Positions 19,266 to 29,252 of a stretch of 52,007 nucleotides of DNA are shown in pieces. Location: NCBI GenBank assembly GCA_021325145.1, contig JAJPHR010000017.1, positions 1 through 52,007 on the forward strand. Direction: 5' to 3'. The translations under genes and the position numbers were made by a program. The notes beneath the pieces are model-generated. The model did no database searches, was not told the DNA's origin, and was given only the letters and a program-made list of their open reading frames with translations. Each line of letters starts with the position of its first letter. Within the stretch, counting starts at the first letter, position 1. This DNA comes from Verrucomicrobiota bacterium (GTDB lineage Bacteria; Verrucomicrobiota; Verrucomicrobiia; Limisphaerales; Pedosphaeraceae).

Positions 19266-19290
19266 GCGGAGCGCAGAGCTCCAGCTCTGC
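19266..19290. repeat. Intergenic hairpin repeat, copy 1
   Basis: GCAGAGCT and AGCTCTGC (19273-19280 and 19283-19290) form a perfect 8-bp stem with a two-base loop, preceded by GCGGAGC. The core recurs at 25907-25924 and 28052-28069. It sits in the 175-bp gap between the cytochrome mosaic gene and the convergent hydrolase gene. No gene is seen in the rest of the gap. Confidence 0.6.
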
Positions 19291-19417
19291 GGCTGAGGGA
19301 CTGCCTTTCTGGCCTATGTTCGGGCGGCAGAGTGCCCAGTCGGGCCAACGGACCAAACCATACCAGCCTTGAGCATCGCCCAACGTAATCTTCTGATTTC
19401 GATCTTCGGATTTGCCC

Positions 19418-20806
19418 TTACTTCGGCCCCGCCTCCATCGTCACCACCCCTCCCTTCTTCATCATCCCGGCCGCCTTCCCCACAAGCTTGAGATAAAAAT
19501 CGCTCGGTAACCCCTCGAAATCCAAAAAATGCGATGCCCCCACCGGCGGGTCGTTTGTGCATTTGAAAATCGCCGTGCCTTCATCCACTTCGTCGAACAT
19601 CGCCTGGTAAATCATCGTCGCGCCCGCCTTGCGGTCCTGGACGTACTGGTTCCACAAAAATTTCCCTTTCAGCCGCGGAATCTGGTTTTGCGGCGACTTT
19701 GGAACCATATTGTGCCAGCTAAACCCCGGGAAAACCACCGGCATAAACTCCTTGCCATGTCCGGCGCACCACGCGATGTCCTGCTTCACGGTATTTTGCG
19801 CGTATTGCGTTGCCGTTTCCAGGGTTGTGTAACGCCCCACCGTCCACGGACTCACGATGTCCGCCTTCAGGATAAGCTCGTGCATGGCTGGATCATTGAC
19901 GCAGTCGCGCGCCAACGTCCGCCAATACGTGGGCACTCCCAGCATCACCGTGCAGCCGCCATAATGCGGATCGTCCTTGAGAAATTTCACCAATTCCATT
20001 CCCTCCCCAACCGTGTACTTCCGTCCATCATTGAACCCAAAACCCCACACGGTAACGACCGGCTTGCCGTGATGATGCAAATACGCCGGGTCCCTGGTAA
20101 TCTGCATGCGATCGACCAATAGTTTCCAATCGTCCATCACGCGTTGCATCTGTCCGCCGCCCAGGCCGCTCAGGTCGTACATGACCGCGTAAGTCCGGCC
20201 ATAAAGATTCGCGCCCTCCCGGCAATGGTCGAGCACCACATTGACGTGGCGCAAACCCTTGGGGCTTCCCAGATCGTTGATGAACCGTTGGACGAACACG
20301 CCGTCCACCCCGCAGTCCTGCATCCACTTGAAATGACGCAGCACCGTTTTCCGCGTGAAGGAACTGAACACTTCCGCCGTCCTTCCATCGGCGTGGACAA
20401 ACGGCGTCGCGAACCGTTCGTCCTGGTCCAATTCGCTCACATCCGGCCAGAAATCCACCTTGGCGCTGCCCGGCTGAAATCCATTCCGCGTGGCCCAATG
20501 CACCCAACCCCTCCCGCTGCCATCCCCGGGAGCGTCGAACCAACCCTGGTACCCGCACATGATTTTGTTCGTTAGCGTGCTGGCATCCACGCCCCGATGG
20601 CTTTCGCCCGCATAGGGCCGCATGGTGCGCTCGATCACCGCCGGCCGGTCCATTACCTCCGGATTGCCCCAATCCTGATTCGTCACCGCCAGCCTGGAAT
20701 CAGGCTGGCTGACTGCGTGGACACTTTGGGTGATCAACAAAATCCCCAGGAGAATTTCGAGTGAACTCAGAACGCAGCCGCGTGCGAGTAATTTATTTCG
20801 CTTCAA
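19418..20806 (-). CDS. Exported GH71/GH99-like glycoside hydrolase
   Basis: The protein resembles the glycoside hydrolase family 71/99-like group, whose characterised relatives include alpha-1,3-glucanases and endo-alpha-mannosidases. Visible family-like features are the early [15 protein letters not shown] segment, [32 protein letters not shown], and [15 protein letters not shown] near the end. Start choice: ATG codons at 20926 and 20896 would overlap the fucosidase gene by more than 100 bp. A TTG at 20806 overlaps it by only 14 bp and gives a normal signal peptide ([10 protein letters not shown], then [16 protein letters not shown]), so I chose it; the protein is then 462 residues. It is the last gene of a minus-strand cluster and is probably translationally coupled to the fucosidase. 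The substrate is not shown by the sequence. Confidence 0.8.
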   Translation of the reverse strand: MKRNKLLARGCVLSSLEILLGILLITQSVHAVSQPDSRLAVTNQDWGNPEVMDRPAVIERTMRPYAGESHRGVDASTLTNKIMCGYQGWFDAPGDGSGRGWVHWATRNGFQPGSAKVDFWPDVSELDQDERFATPFVHADGRTAEVFSSFTRKTVLRHFKWMQDCGVDGVFVQRFINDLGSPKGLRHVNVVLDHCREGANLYGRTYAVMYDLSGLGGGQMQRVMDDWKLLVDRMQITRDPAYLHHHGKPVVTVWGFGFNDGRKYTVGEGMELVKFLKDDPHYGGCTVMLGVPTYWRTLARDCVNDPAMHELILKADIVSPWTVGRYTTLETATQYAQNTVKQDIAWCAGHGKEFMPVVFPGFSWHNMVPKSPQNQIPRLKGKFLWNQYVQDRKAGATMIYQAMFDEVDEGTAIFKCTNDPPVGASHFLDFEGLPSDFYLKLVGKAAGMMKKGGVVTMEAGPK

Positions 20807-23261
20807 GGTCGGAGCCCAATTCAACAATCCGGCCGCGCTTCGGCAACTGAATGGTCTTATCGCCGTAACGAACGGTGGCGGCCTTGCCGTTTTCATTCCG
20901 AATTCCTGCGCTCTGAAGTTTCCCATCCTTCCACGCCATGCTCACCTCGAATCCTCCGCGCGCGCGGAGACCCTTCACGCTGCCCGTCGGCCAGGCCTTC
21001 GGCAGCGCGGGGAGCAGTTCGATCACCCCATTCTGGCTTTGCAACAGCATCTCGGCTATCCCGGCTGCGCCGCCAAAGTTTCCGTCGATCTGAAATGGCG
21101 GATGCGCGTCGAACATGTCGGGATAGGTGCGTTCGGGGCTTAGCAGAAATTCAAGGATGCTGTAAGCGTGATCGCCATCGTGCAAGCGCGTCCAAAGATC
21201 CAGCCGCCAGGCCGTCGCCCAGCCGGTGGCCTTGTCGCCGCGCAATTCAAGGGACTTCCTGACCGCGGCGGCCAGTTCAGGAGTCGTGCGCACGTCAATT
21301 TGTCCGCTGGGATAAAGCCCATACAAATGCGAAACATGCCGGTGATGCGCGTCCGTTCCCGGCTTGGCGTCCCAATCCTTCAACCACTCCTGGAGCTGGC
21401 CGGCCGATCCGATTTGCATCGGCGCCAACCGGTCGCGGGTGGCGGCAACCTGCCGGCTGAATTCCTTGTCCACGCCGAGGATTTCCGCCGCGCGGATGCA
21501 GTTTGCGAACAGATCGCGTAGAATCTGCAGGTCCATTGTTGGCCCGGCGCACACGCTCGTGCGGCCTTCGGGATGGCCGTTTTCCGGGGACAGCGACGGA
21601 CAAGTGACCAGCCAATGATGCGTGGGCTCTTCCACCAACGTATCAAGGAAGAATTGTGCGGAACCCTTTAGCGCCGGGTAAATCTCTTTCAAGAACGCCT
21701 TGTCTTCGGTGAACAGGTAGTGGTCCCACAAGTTCTGGCAGAGCCACGCCCCGCCCATGGGCCAAACGCCGTAATACGCCCCGTCAATCGGCGCCGATGC
21801 CCGCCAAAGATCCGTGTTGTGGTGCACGACCCAGCCGTGAGCGTTGTACATTTCCTGCGCCGTACGCTCGCCCGTCTTCGTCAAATCGAGAACCATGCTC
21901 TTCAGCGGTTCGATGCACTCGCCGAGATTGGCCGTATCCACCGGCCAGTAATTCATCTCCGTGTTGATATTGATGGTGTACTTCCCACCCCACGGCGGGT
22001 TCATGGAATCGTTCCAGAGTCCCTGGAGATTTGCGGTCTGGCCGCCGGGCCGCGAACAGGAAATCAGCAGATAGCGGCCGAATTGGAAGTAGAGCGCGGC
22101 GAGTTGCGGATCATTGCCTTCCGCAAATTTTTTGATCCGCTCATCCGTTGGCAACTTCATCGCCTCCGTCTCGCCCAGATCAAGGCTCACCCGGCGAAAC
22201 AGCCGCTGGTGTTCCCCGACATGCGCCGTCATCAGCTTATTGATCGATTTTTTGCCCGCGGCAGCCAGTTGCTTTCTGGTGATGGCTTCGGGATTGCCGC
22301 TGACGTCTTCGTAGTTTTTGTAACTTGTCGCCGCGACAATTAGCAGCGTCGCCGAATCAGCGTCGGCAATTGAAATGGAATTCGTCTCGCACGTAATCTT
22401 CCCGCCTTCGGGCAGGATGCGAACGCGCGCTTCAAATTTAAGCGCGCCCTTGACTCCATTCGCCCCGCCATTCACGCCGCTCAGTACCAGCGTGTCGTTT
22501 CCCTCCGCGGTAACGGTCGCGCGTTGCGGGGTCTTCAAGCGCGCGTTGAAAGATATTTGCCCGGGCCTGTTCGCCGTTAACCGCACCACGATGGCCTGGT
22601 CCACCGGGCTGCAAAACATCTCGCGGCTGAATGAGACGCCGCCACTCGTGTAACTTACACTCTGGACCGCCGTATCCAGGCTCAAACCCCGCATATAATT
22701 CTCCACCGTTCCTGCCGTTGGAAAATCAAGGAACAAGTCGCCCACCGTTTCGTACGGCATCTGGCTCATCGGCTTGCCCAGCATGGTCGCCGCGATCAGC
22801 TTGTCCGCTTCATCGTATTTGCCGTCAAAGATCAATTTCCGAACTTCCGGCAAGGCCGCAATCGCATTCGTGTTGTTCGGATTGTAAGGCCCACCGGCCC
22901 AAAGCGTATCCTCGTTGATTTGCAACCGCTCGTGATCAACTCCTCCGAAAACCATCGCCCCCAGTCGCCCATTTCCCATTGGCAACGCCTGCGTCCATGC
23001 CCCCGCCGGACGCCGATACCATAGACTCAATGGCTCAACCGGTGCAGGAGCCTCTCCCTGAAATATAATAGCCGCGTCAGGTGCAGGGGCGCCGTATAAA
23101 TTAGCCATCAGCAAGCCCGCCGTCCATGGCAGGCCACCAACCACGATCCCGAATAACCAGGCGCGGAGGCGATTAAGCGTGCAATCGAATTTCCGCGTGC
23201 CACTTAGGACTGTTCGCTCTCGTTCCCAAAGAGACTCGCTTTGAGCAATTTCGATCTTCAT
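20793..23261 (-). CDS. GH95 family alpha-L-fucosidase, exported
   Basis: An 822-residue enzyme from the ATG at 23261, 8 bp after the preceding gene. A longer frame reaches 23477 but overlaps that gene. A hydrophobic segment ([18 protein letters not shown]) follows an unusually long polar leader of about 34 residues. Family GH95 enzymes release alpha-1,2-linked L-fucose, or L-galactose in some members, by inversion. Matches include the N-terminal [20 protein letters not shown] phrase, [12 protein letters not shown], the Asn-rich catalytic strand [12 protein letters not shown], the acid in SPENGH (Glu near residue 560), and DGNFGG (Asp near residue 726). These align with the Asn pair, general acid Glu and Asp known from bifidobacterial AfcA. 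The enzyme appears complete. It sits between an oxidoreductase gene and a second glycoside hydrolase. Confidence 0.93.
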   Translation of the reverse strand: MKIEIAQSESLWERERTVLSGTRKFDCTLNRLRAWLFGIVVGGLPWTAGLLMANLYGAPAPDAAIIFQGEAPAPVEPLSLWYRRPAGAWTQALPMGNGRLGAMVFGGVDHERLQINEDTLWAGGPYNPNNTNAIAALPEVRKLIFDGKYDEADKLIAATMLGKPMSQMPYETVGDLFLDFPTAGTVENYMRGLSLDTAVQSVSYTSGGVSFSREMFCSPVDQAIVVRLTANRPGQISFNARLKTPQRATVTAEGNDTLVLSGVNGGANGVKGALKFEARVRILPEGGKITCETNSISIADADSATLLIVAATSYKNYEDVSGNPEAITRKQLAAAGKKSINKLMTAHVGEHQRLFRRVSLDLGETEAMKLPTDERIKKFAEGNDPQLAALYFQFGRYLLISCSRPGGQTANLQGLWNDSMNPPWGGKYTININTEMNYWPVDTANLGECIEPLKSMVLDLTKTGERTAQEMYNAHGWVVHHNTDLWRASAPIDGAYYGVWPMGGAWLCQNLWDHYLFTEDKAFLKEIYPALKGSAQFFLDTLVEEPTHHWLVTCPSLSPENGHPEGRTSVCAGPTMDLQILRDLFANCIRAAEILGVDKEFSRQVAATRDRLAPMQIGSAGQLQEWLKDWDAKPGTDAHHRHVSHLYGLYPSGQIDVRTTPELAAAVRKSLELRGDKATGWATAWRLDLWTRLHDGDHAYSILEFLLSPERTYPDMFDAHPPFQIDGNFGGAAGIAEMLLQSQNGVIELLPALPKAWPTGSVKGLRARGGFEVSMAWKDGKLQSAGIRNENGKAATVRYGDKTIQLPKRGRIVELGSDLEAK

Positions 23262-23269
23262 CGCGCGAC

Positions 23270-24598
23270 CTAGCTTAACTTCCACGGCTCCCGATAATCC
23301 CGCGTCAACCATTTCGTATCTCCCGTCCCGCCTGCGAAGTGTTCCGTTTTGGGATCCCACTTGAAACTTTGATTGTGGTGGTAAGCAAGGTTCACCAACG
23401 CGCAGATCGTCGCCGTCCGATGGCCGGTTTCCACATCGCAAATCGGCAGCTTGCGCGTGCGCATGGAAGTCAGCCAATCGCTGAGTTGGTTGTTGCTTTT
23501 ATACAAGCGCACCGCATCGGCCGGCAGCAACTCGTTCGCAATTTTTGAGCAATCATGCACATCCTCGGTCTTCAATTGATCTCCGAGCCAAAGTTTGAAT
23601 TTCCCGCGGTTTACCAGAATCTTCCCCTGGTCACCGTAAAAAGTAACGTCATTCCCCGCCACGTGCGTCACTTCAACGCCGTTGGCGTAATGCAGTCGCA
23701 CGCCTTGCTTCGCGTTCGGCTCCCCCGCCACGATCTCAATCGGTCCCGTCTCATCGAACCCAAACGCCCACTGCGCAATGTCAAAGTGGTGCGCGCCCCA
23801 ATCGCTGACACCTCCGCCACCGTACTCCTGGTAACTCCGCCACTCCGGAAAATGCTTGTGCACGCCGCGCGGACTCAGGATCGAGTTGTACGGGCGGATC
23901 GGCGCCGGTCCCAGCCAGCGGTTCCAATCCAGACCCGGCTCCGCCGGTTCCTCCGGCAAATCGCAAGGGATGCTCGGATTACCCACGGCCACATCCGCCT
24001 TGGCGACCTTGCCGATGACGCCGTTGCGAACCAACTCGCACGCGACCCGAAATTCCGTCATCGACCGCTGCATGCTGCCGACCTGCAAAATCCGCTTGTT
24101 GTCGCGCACGGCTTTTACCATCCCGCGCCCTTCGAGGATCGTGTGGGCCATCGGCTTCTCACAGTAAATGTCCTTGCCCGCGCGCGCCGCCGCGATGGCG
24201 ATCAAAGCGTGCCAATGATCCGGTGTGGCAATGACCACGCCGTCGATGTCCTTGCGCGCGAGCAGTTCCTCGAAATGGGCGTACTCCGCGCAACCTTTGT
24301 ACGTGCCTGCGGCCATCTCCGTTCCATAGCGTTTTTCAACGATCTTTTTGGCATTCTCGCGCCGCGTCGTGTCCACATCACAAACCGCCAGCACCCGCGC
24401 ATCGTCGCGCGGCAGAAATCCATGCATTAAACCCACTCCCTGGGTGCCGAGCCCGATGAAGCCCAACGTAATCCGGTTGCTCGGCGCTGAGTCCGCCGCC
24501 CAAAGGGAGGAACGCAAAATCAACGGGGCGGCACCGGCGACCGTCACCGTTTTGATAAAACTCCGGCGCGTGACTGAATGGGATGATTTCATGACCAT
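23270..24598 (-). CDS. Gfo/Idh/MocA family oxidoreductase with Tat-type signal
   Basis: A 442-residue NAD(P)-dependent oxidoreductase of the Gfo/Idh/MocA family. Its N-terminus carries a twin-arginine signal (TRRSFIK at 10-16, then a hydrophobic [14 protein letters not shown]), so it is probably exported folded with its cofactor. The Rossmann motif GFIGLGTQG lies at 47-54, the family EKP motif (CEKPMAH) at 146-152, and a [18 protein letters not shown] stretch near the usual active-site histidine. Such exported members often act on glycosides or sugars, for example by oxidising C3, but the substrate here is unknown. The gene ends 8 bp before the fucosidase start, which strongly suggests one transcript. 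A second ATG at 24592 is an equally possible start. Confidence 0.92.
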   Translation of the reverse strand: MVMKSSHSVTRRSFIKTVTVAGAAPLILRSSLWAADSAPSNRITLGFIGLGTQGVGLMHGFLPRDDARVLAVCDVDTTRRENAKKIVEKRYGTEMAAGTYKGCAEYAHFEELLARKDIDGVVIATPDHWHALIAIAAARAGKDIYCEKPMAHTILEGRGMVKAVRDNKRILQVGSMQRSMTEFRVACELVRNGVIGKVAKADVAVGNPSIPCDLPEEPAEPGLDWNRWLGPAPIRPYNSILSPRGVHKHFPEWRSYQEYGGGGVSDWGAHHFDIAQWAFGFDETGPIEIVAGEPNAKQGVRLHYANGVEVTHVAGNDVTFYGDQGKILVNRGKFKLWLGDQLKTEDVHDCSKIANELLPADAVRLYKSNNQLSDWLTSMRTRKLPICDVETGHRTATICALVNLAYHHNQSFKWDPKTEHFAGGTGDTKWLTRDYREPWKLS

Positions 24599-24744
24599 TC
24601 ATTTAGCAGTTCAGGGCGTATTGGACAAGCACAGTCGCATTGGGCTGTGTTGGTGGGACGGCGCGCTGAGCCAACTCCAGTTCACCATCGATGGTCGTCC
24701 CCGAATCCCGGGAGAATATTACCGCCGCAAATTGGAAATAAATA

Positions 24745-25857
24745 TCAAACCGCGTACGCCTGCGCATCCGCGCGCTTAAATTCCAGACCCAGCCCCGGCC
24801 GGGACAAGTCCGGTCTGAGCTGGCCTTCAACCGGTTTTGCCGCGCCCTCGAAAAACTTCTCCTCGATGCGGTAATGATCGTAAAAGTACTCAACATTGAG
24901 AGCGCGCGGCAGGGCACAGCAGGGATGCTGGTGAATGGACGGAGCCGTGTGGGCCGAGAATGGCATCATGAACGCCTCGCAGAGCCCGCCCGCCCGCATA
25001 AAGCCGGTGATACCCGCGCAACGAGTGCCATCGGCTTGCAGCACATCCACCGCGCCGGCCTCGAGCATCCGGCGGAAATACATAAGATCATACCCATATT
25101 CCCCGGCGGCAATCACCATCGAAGCGGGCGCTCGATCGCGAATCAGATGCAGGCCGGCCAGATCGTCCGAGGTGACCGGCTCCTCGAACCATTTAACCCC
25201 GTATTCCACGAAAGCATCGGCCTGCTCCAGCGCCTGCTTGCGGGAGTATGCGCCGTTGGCGTCAACGAACAATTCCGTCTTCGCGCCAATTGCCTCGCGG
25301 GCCGCGCACACGCGCGCCACATCACGATCCGGCTCGCGGCCAATTTTCATTTTAACGGCGCGCAGGCCGCTTTTGGCCCAGTTGCCCAGTTGCTCCTGCA
25401 ATCGTTCAATCGAGTAGGAGGTGAAGCCGCCGCTGCCATAAGTGGGAATGCCCGAACGCACCTGGCCCAGGAGCTTGACCAAGGGCAGTTGCAGGAGGGT
25501 CGCTTTCAAGTCCCACAGCGCGACATCCACCGCCGCGATAGCCAGGGAGGCAATTCCCGGACGCCCCACATTACGCACGGAGTGGACCATGAGCTCCCAC
25601 GTGCCCGGCACATCCATCGCGTCGCGTCCGATCACGATGGACTCGAGTTTCTCCCGGATCAGTGAAGCCGTGGCTTTGCTCGCGTAAGTAAATCCCAAAC
25701 CTCCCACCGCGCCCGCACGAACCTCCACCAGCACCAGAACTGTGGAATCCCATTTCATGGTGCCGTCGGATTCCGGGCTTTCAGTCGGCACCTGGAACGC
25801 CGAAACTTCCAGTTTGTCTATTCTGGCTTCCAAAAACCTCCTTCGGTCGCCTCGCAC
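24745..25857 (-). CDS. Mandelate racemase/muconate lactonizing enzyme family protein (enolase superfamily)
   Basis: A 370-residue enolase-superfamily enzyme. The TIM-barrel motifs are intact: VKMKIG with the KxK pair at 169 and 171, metal ligands Asp199 (VDANGAYS), Glu225 (FEEP) and Glu253 (AGEYGYD), and a probable Asp276/His303 acid-base dyad (QADGTRC and SAHTAP). This places it in the mandelate racemase subgroup, which contains many sugar-acid dehydratases. Its neighbours, a fucosidase and a sugar oxidoreductase, make an aldonic-acid dehydratase plausible (for example fuconate), but specificity cannot be read from the sequence. A 146-bp gap with no gene separates it from the oxidoreductase gene downstream. 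The gap upstream holds a hairpin repeat. Confidence 0.88.
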   Translation of the reverse strand: MRGDRRRFLEARIDKLEVSAFQVPTESPESDGTMKWDSTVLVLVEVRAGAVGGLGFTYASKATASLIREKLESIVIGRDAMDVPGTWELMVHSVRNVGRPGIASLAIAAVDVALWDLKATLLQLPLVKLLGQVRSGIPTYGSGGFTSYSIERLQEQLGNWAKSGLRAVKMKIGREPDRDVARVCAAREAIGAKTELFVDANGAYSRKQALEQADAFVEYGVKWFEEPVTSDDLAGLHLIRDRAPASMVIAAGEYGYDLMYFRRMLEAGAVDVLQADGTRCAGITGFMRAGGLCEAFMMPFSAHTAPSIHQHPCCALPRALNVEYFYDHYRIEEKFFEGAAKPVEGQLRPDLSRPGLGLEFKRADAQAYAV

Positions 25858-25899
25858 ATGTCCTGCCCTGGCTCAGCCCCATAATGCCTCCCCTTGGGA

Positions 25900-25972
25900 A
25901 CAGAACGCAGAGCTCCTGCTCTGCTCAATGAAACGCTCATGCCCGGGCAAAGCTTGGAACCCTGCGCTCCGC
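25900..25972. repeat. Intergenic hairpin repeat, copy 2
   Basis: The core 25907-25924 has a perfect 7-bp stem (GCAGAGC with GCTCTGC) and a TCCT loop. The right end GCGCTCCGC (25964-25972) can pair imperfectly with 25900-25908 as an outer stem. The whole unit resembles copy 3 at 28045-28117. It fills most of the 134-bp gap between the thiamine diphosphate enzyme gene and the enolase-superfamily gene. Confidence 0.6.
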
Positions 25973-25991
25973 ACCTCACTGAAACACAATC

Positions 25992-27746
25992 TCAGACCAA
26001 CTCCTTGACCTTGTCTTCCAGAACTGTGGTGACAATGTGCATGCGCCGGGGTTCGCCGCGAGCCAGGGACTCCGCAAAATGCAGCGCTTGTTCCGGCTTG
26101 ATTTTCCCGGGCATCGGCGGCTCGTAAGGATCCACCACGGCTTCCACGAGGGCCGGTCCCGGCGCGTTCAACGCCTCTTCCAGAATGTCGCCGCAAGTGC
26201 CGGGTTCGGTCACTGTCAGTCCCATTCCGCCGCAGGCGCGCGCGTGCATGGCAAAGTCGATCGGTTGCAATTCCACTCCGTATTCCGGGTTGCCCAGCAG
26301 CACCATCTGCTCCCACCGGATTTGGCCCAACACATTGTTTTTAATTACAATGACCTTGATGGGCAGCTTGTATTTTACCGCCGTGGCAAAATCCGCCATG
26401 AGCATGGAGAAACCGCCGTCGCCCACGAAGGCCACGCACTGGCGGTCCGGGTAGGCGACCTGTGCGGCAAGCGAGTAAGGCAGCCCGTTGGCCATCGTGG
26501 CGAGCGTGCCCGAGAGCGAATATTTCTGTCCGCGCCTGGCCTTGATTTGGCGGGCATACCAGGTGGCGATCGTGCCGCTGTCGCATGAGACAATCGCGTC
26601 CTGCCGCAGCCGCTTGCCCAGTTCCCAGGCCACGACTTGCGGCTTCATCGGCACGTCCTTCCGGGTGCCGCGCTCCTCCATGAGCTGCCACCAATCCTTC
26701 ATTCGGTCCTGCGCCTTCTTGAGGAAGGAGCGATCTTCGTGGTATTTGAGGAGCGGCAGGAGTTCTTTCAGCGTGCGTTTACTGTCCCCAGCCAATCCCA
26801 CCTCCACTGGGTACCGCAAAGCGATCCGCGCCGGATCGAGATCGATTTGCACCCCGCGCGCCTGACCCGGCTTGGGCAGAAATTCCATGTATGGAAAGGA
26901 AGTGCCGACCATGAAAAGCGTGTCGCACTCCTCCATGGCATCCTGTGAGGGGGCCGTCCCCAGCAACCCAATGCCGCCGGTGGTATGCGGATCATCATCC
27001 GGCACGGCGGCCTTGCCCAGCAACGCCTTCACTATCGGCGCACCCAATTGTTCCGAGACGGCGATCACTTCGTCCGTGGCATCCAAGGCGCCGGCTCCGA
27101 TTAGCATGGCGACTTTTTCACCGGCGTTGAGCACCTCCGCGGCCCGCTGCAAATCGTCTTGCGATGGCAGCGCGGCGCGACGCGCGAAGGTCTGCGCGTT
27201 CTCGTGGTGTTTGCCGCGCATCGACGGATGGCCTTCCTTGATCGACATTGATTGGAAATCGATGGGAAAGGTGATATGCGCCACCCCGCGGCGGCTGAGC
27301 GCCATGCGGCAAGCCAGATTCGAGACGTTCGAGACGTGGTCCGGCCCCATGACTCGCGCGTTGTAAACCGCCACATCCATGTACACGCGATCGAGGTCCA
27401 CGTCCTGCTGCGCGTGGGTTTCAATCAGGTCATGATAATGCTGCCCCGTGATCGCCAACACCGGCTGATTGTCCATCTTGGCATCGTAAAGCCCGTTGAG
27501 CAGATGGATTCCGCCAGGTCCGGACGTGGCCAGACAGACGCCCAGCCGGCCGGTGTATTTGGCGTACGCACAAGCCATGAACGCGGCGGATTCCTCATGG
27601 CGCACTTGCAGAAAACGTATTTCGTCGCTGTGCGTCCGGAGCGATTCCATAATCCCGTCAATGCCGTCGCCCGGCAAACCAAAGATGATATCGACTCCCC
27701 AATCAATCAGCGTTTCGATCAAAACATCCGCCCCAGTGGTAGCCAT
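25992..27746 (-). CDS. Thiamine diphosphate-dependent enzyme, pyruvate oxidase/acetolactate synthase-like
   Basis: A 584-residue protein from the ATG at 27746, where ADVLIETLIDWGVDIIFGLPGDG begins the family's normal N-terminus and AAGG lies just upstream (rc of 27754-27757 region). The open frame extends to 27857, but the extra 37 residues do not resemble the family. Three domains are present. The first is a pyrimidine-binding domain with the catalytic Glu in VRHEESAAF. The second is a central Rossmann-like domain (VAMLIGAGAL). The third is a diphosphate-binding domain with FVGDGGFSM (GDG near 442-444) and KNNVLGQ, the two ends of the thiamine diphosphate motif. It best resembles the PoxB/YdaP-like group that converts pyruvate to acetate or acetyl phosphate. 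It is transcribed away from the dehydrogenase gene at 28175. Confidence 0.9.
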   Translation of the reverse strand: MATTGADVLIETLIDWGVDIIFGLPGDGIDGIMESLRTHSDEIRFLQVRHEESAAFMACAYAKYTGRLGVCLATSGPGGIHLLNGLYDAKMDNQPVLAITGQHYHDLIETHAQQDVDLDRVYMDVAVYNARVMGPDHVSNVSNLACRMALSRRGVAHITFPIDFQSMSIKEGHPSMRGKHHENAQTFARRAALPSQDDLQRAAEVLNAGEKVAMLIGAGALDATDEVIAVSEQLGAPIVKALLGKAAVPDDDPHTTGGIGLLGTAPSQDAMEECDTLFMVGTSFPYMEFLPKPGQARGVQIDLDPARIALRYPVEVGLAGDSKRTLKELLPLLKYHEDRSFLKKAQDRMKDWWQLMEERGTRKDVPMKPQVVAWELGKRLRQDAIVSCDSGTIATWYARQIKARRGQKYSLSGTLATMANGLPYSLAAQVAYPDRQCVAFVGDGGFSMLMADFATAVKYKLPIKVIVIKNNVLGQIRWEQMVLLGNPEYGVELQPIDFAMHARACGGMGLTVTEPGTCGDILEEALNAPGPALVEAVVDPYEPPMPGKIKPEQALHFAESLARGEPRRMHIVTTVLEDKVKELV

Positions 27747-28044
27747 AAATTGCCTTGAGTTGAAGCCTTCAACTTGACGCGCCCCGGTTCCGCCTTGCCC
27801 GCGAGAACGGAGTACCAGTCCATGGTAAGCCTTCCCGAATTCACCGTGGGTTGCCATGGGGATTGCACCCCGATTTTCCGCCCACGATGTTCAAAACGCG
27901 GAAGTTATGATCGCCACCAGGCCCTTTGCAAGCCGAGGGAGAAGTCCCCACTGTCTGTTTTCACGAAATTGAGGAAGCATTTTTACAGTAGTGCTTCGCA
28001 AAGATAAGAGCGCCATGGAAAATATAAGGACTGACTCATGGCGG

Positions 28045-28117
28045 GCGGAGCGCAGAGTTTCTGCTCTGCTCGATGAGAAGTCTCTTGTCCAGACCGAGCT
28101 GGAGCCCCGCGTTCCGC
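28045..28117. repeat. Intergenic hairpin repeat, copy 3
   Basis: An outer stem pairs GCGGAGCGC (28045-28053) with GCGTTCCGC (28109-28117), with one wobble. An inner hairpin pairs GCAGAG with CTCTGC (28052-28057 and 28064-28069). The outer and inner stems overlap by two bases, so they would form as alternatives or with fraying. The middle is similar to copy 2. Confidence 0.6.
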
Positions 28118-28162
28118 TCTTCACCAAGGTATTACTCGAAAATCCATTTACCTCTTGACCCC

Positions 28163-28169
28163 AGGAAAG
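28163..28169 (+). promoter_or_regulatory. Ribosome binding site that fixes the dehydrogenase start
   Basis: AGGAAAG lies five bases before the ATG at 28175. It favours that start over an in-frame upstream codon at 28073, which would run through the hairpin repeat. Confidence 0.7.
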
Positions 28170-28174
28170 CGATT

Positions 28175-29197
28175 ATGAACCCGAACAAACCCGAAGTGGT
28201 GGTAATCACGGGCGCTTCCGCCGGCGTCGGCCGCGCCACGGTGCGAGCCTTTGCCCGCCGCGGTGCCCATCTCGGACTGCTGGCGCGCGGGACCAAAGGA
28301 CTCGAGGCGGCTAAACAGGACGTCGAGCAACTCGGTGGCCGGGCGTTAATTCTGCCCACCGATGTCGCCCACCCCGGCCAGGTCGAAGCCGCCGCGCAGA
28401 AAGTTGAGGACACGTTCGGCCCGATTGATGTCTGGATCAATGACGCGATGGTTTCGGTCTTTTCGCCGGTCAAAGAAATGACCCTGGACGAATTTCAGCG
28501 CGTCACGGAGGTCACTTACCTTGGAACCATCTATGGCACCAAGGCCGCGCTCAAGCGGATGCTCCCACGAGACAAGGGCGTCATCGTGCAAGTCGGCTCG
28601 GCACTGGCTTATCGGAGCATCCCCTTGCAATCAGCCTATTGCGGCGCGAAATCCGCCATCCGGGGCTTCACCGATTCGTTGCGTTGCGAGTTGCTCCACG
28701 ATAAAAGCCGCGTGTGGGTAACGATGGTGCAACTGCCCGCCGTCAACACCCCGCAATTCTCGTGGGTCAAAAGCAGGTTGCCGAACCAGGCGCAGCCGGT
28801 CCCGCCCATCTACCAGCCGGAGATTCCCGCCGAAGCCATCTATTGGGCGGCGCACCATCGCCGGCGCGAATTGTTCGTCGGTTCGTCTGCGGTCGAAGCG
28901 ATCGAAGGCAACAAGCTCATTCCGGAACTTCTGGATCGTTATTTGGCGCGCACTGGGTACTCCAGCCAGCAAACGGACCAGCGACGCGACCCCAACCAAC
29001 CCAATAACCTCTGGAAGCCACTCGATGGCGAGAATGGCCACGATTACGGGGCGCACGGCTCCTTCGATGCCCGCTCCCGAACCTTCAGTCCCGAACTGTG
29101 GGCGGCGAAACACCGTAGGTGGCTCGGCGTGCTGGCCGCCGGTTTCGCTGGAGTGGGTTTGGCACTGGCTCTTGGTAAATCCAACGGCAAGACTTAA
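28175..29197 (+). CDS. Short-chain dehydrogenase/reductase with C-terminal membrane anchor
   Basis: A 340-residue SDR enzyme. The cofactor motif TGASAGVGR is at 12-20. The catalytic residues are Ser142 (VGSALAY), Tyr155 and Lys159 (SAYCGAKS). The usual NNAG motif reads NDAM (89-92), which I recall in this SDR subgroup. The catalytic domain ends near residue 250, followed by a polar stretch. The C-terminus is one hydrophobic segment (LGVLAAGFAGVGLALAL, about 317-333) and a short GKSNGKT tail, so the enzyme is probably held to the inner membrane with its active site in the cytoplasm. The start is set by the AGGAAAG at 28163-28169. The substrate is unknown. The neighbouring convergent gene also encodes a redox enzyme with a C-terminal hydrophobic helix. 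Confidence 0.9.
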   Translation: MNPNKPEVVVITGASAGVGRATVRAFARRGAHLGLLARGTKGLEAAKQDVEQLGGRALILPTDVAHPGQVEAAAQKVEDTFGPIDVWINDAMVSVFSPVKEMTLDEFQRVTEVTYLGTIYGTKAALKRMLPRDKGVIVQVGSALAYRSIPLQSAYCGAKSAIRGFTDSLRCELLHDKSRVWVTMVQLPAVNTPQFSWVKSRLPNQAQPVPPIYQPEIPAEAIYWAAHHRRRELFVGSSAVEAIEGNKLIPELLDRYLARTGYSSQQTDQRRDPNQPNNLWKPLDGENGHDYGAHGSFDARSRTFSPELWAAKHRRWLGVLAAGFAGVGLALALGKSNGKT

Positions 29198-29252
29198 GCG
29201 ACGAAATCGAAACAGGCCTCGGTCATGCGAGCATGGAGTCCCGGCTTTAGAG

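Larger units (their letters stand above)
27747..28174. other. Divergent intergenic region without a recognised gene
   Basis: This 428-bp region separates the divergent thiamine diphosphate enzyme and short-chain dehydrogenase genes, so it must hold both promoters unless transcription enters from further away. I see hairpin repeat copy 3 (28045-28117) and a ribosome binding site for the dehydrogenase at 28163-28169. I found no convincing promoter pair and no small gene with a start and codon pattern I would trust. Confidence 0.5.

Noticed and set aside
23555..24430. 291-codon plus-strand frame opposite the Gfo/Idh/MocA gene
   Set aside because: It is the mirror of a conserved enzyme with intact motifs, with His/Arg-rich composition and no ribosome binding site.
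28263..28276. NDAM in place of NNAG as a sign of an inactive SDR
   Set aside because: The catalytic Ser, Tyr and Lys are all present, and this variation is, as I recall, found in active-looking relatives.
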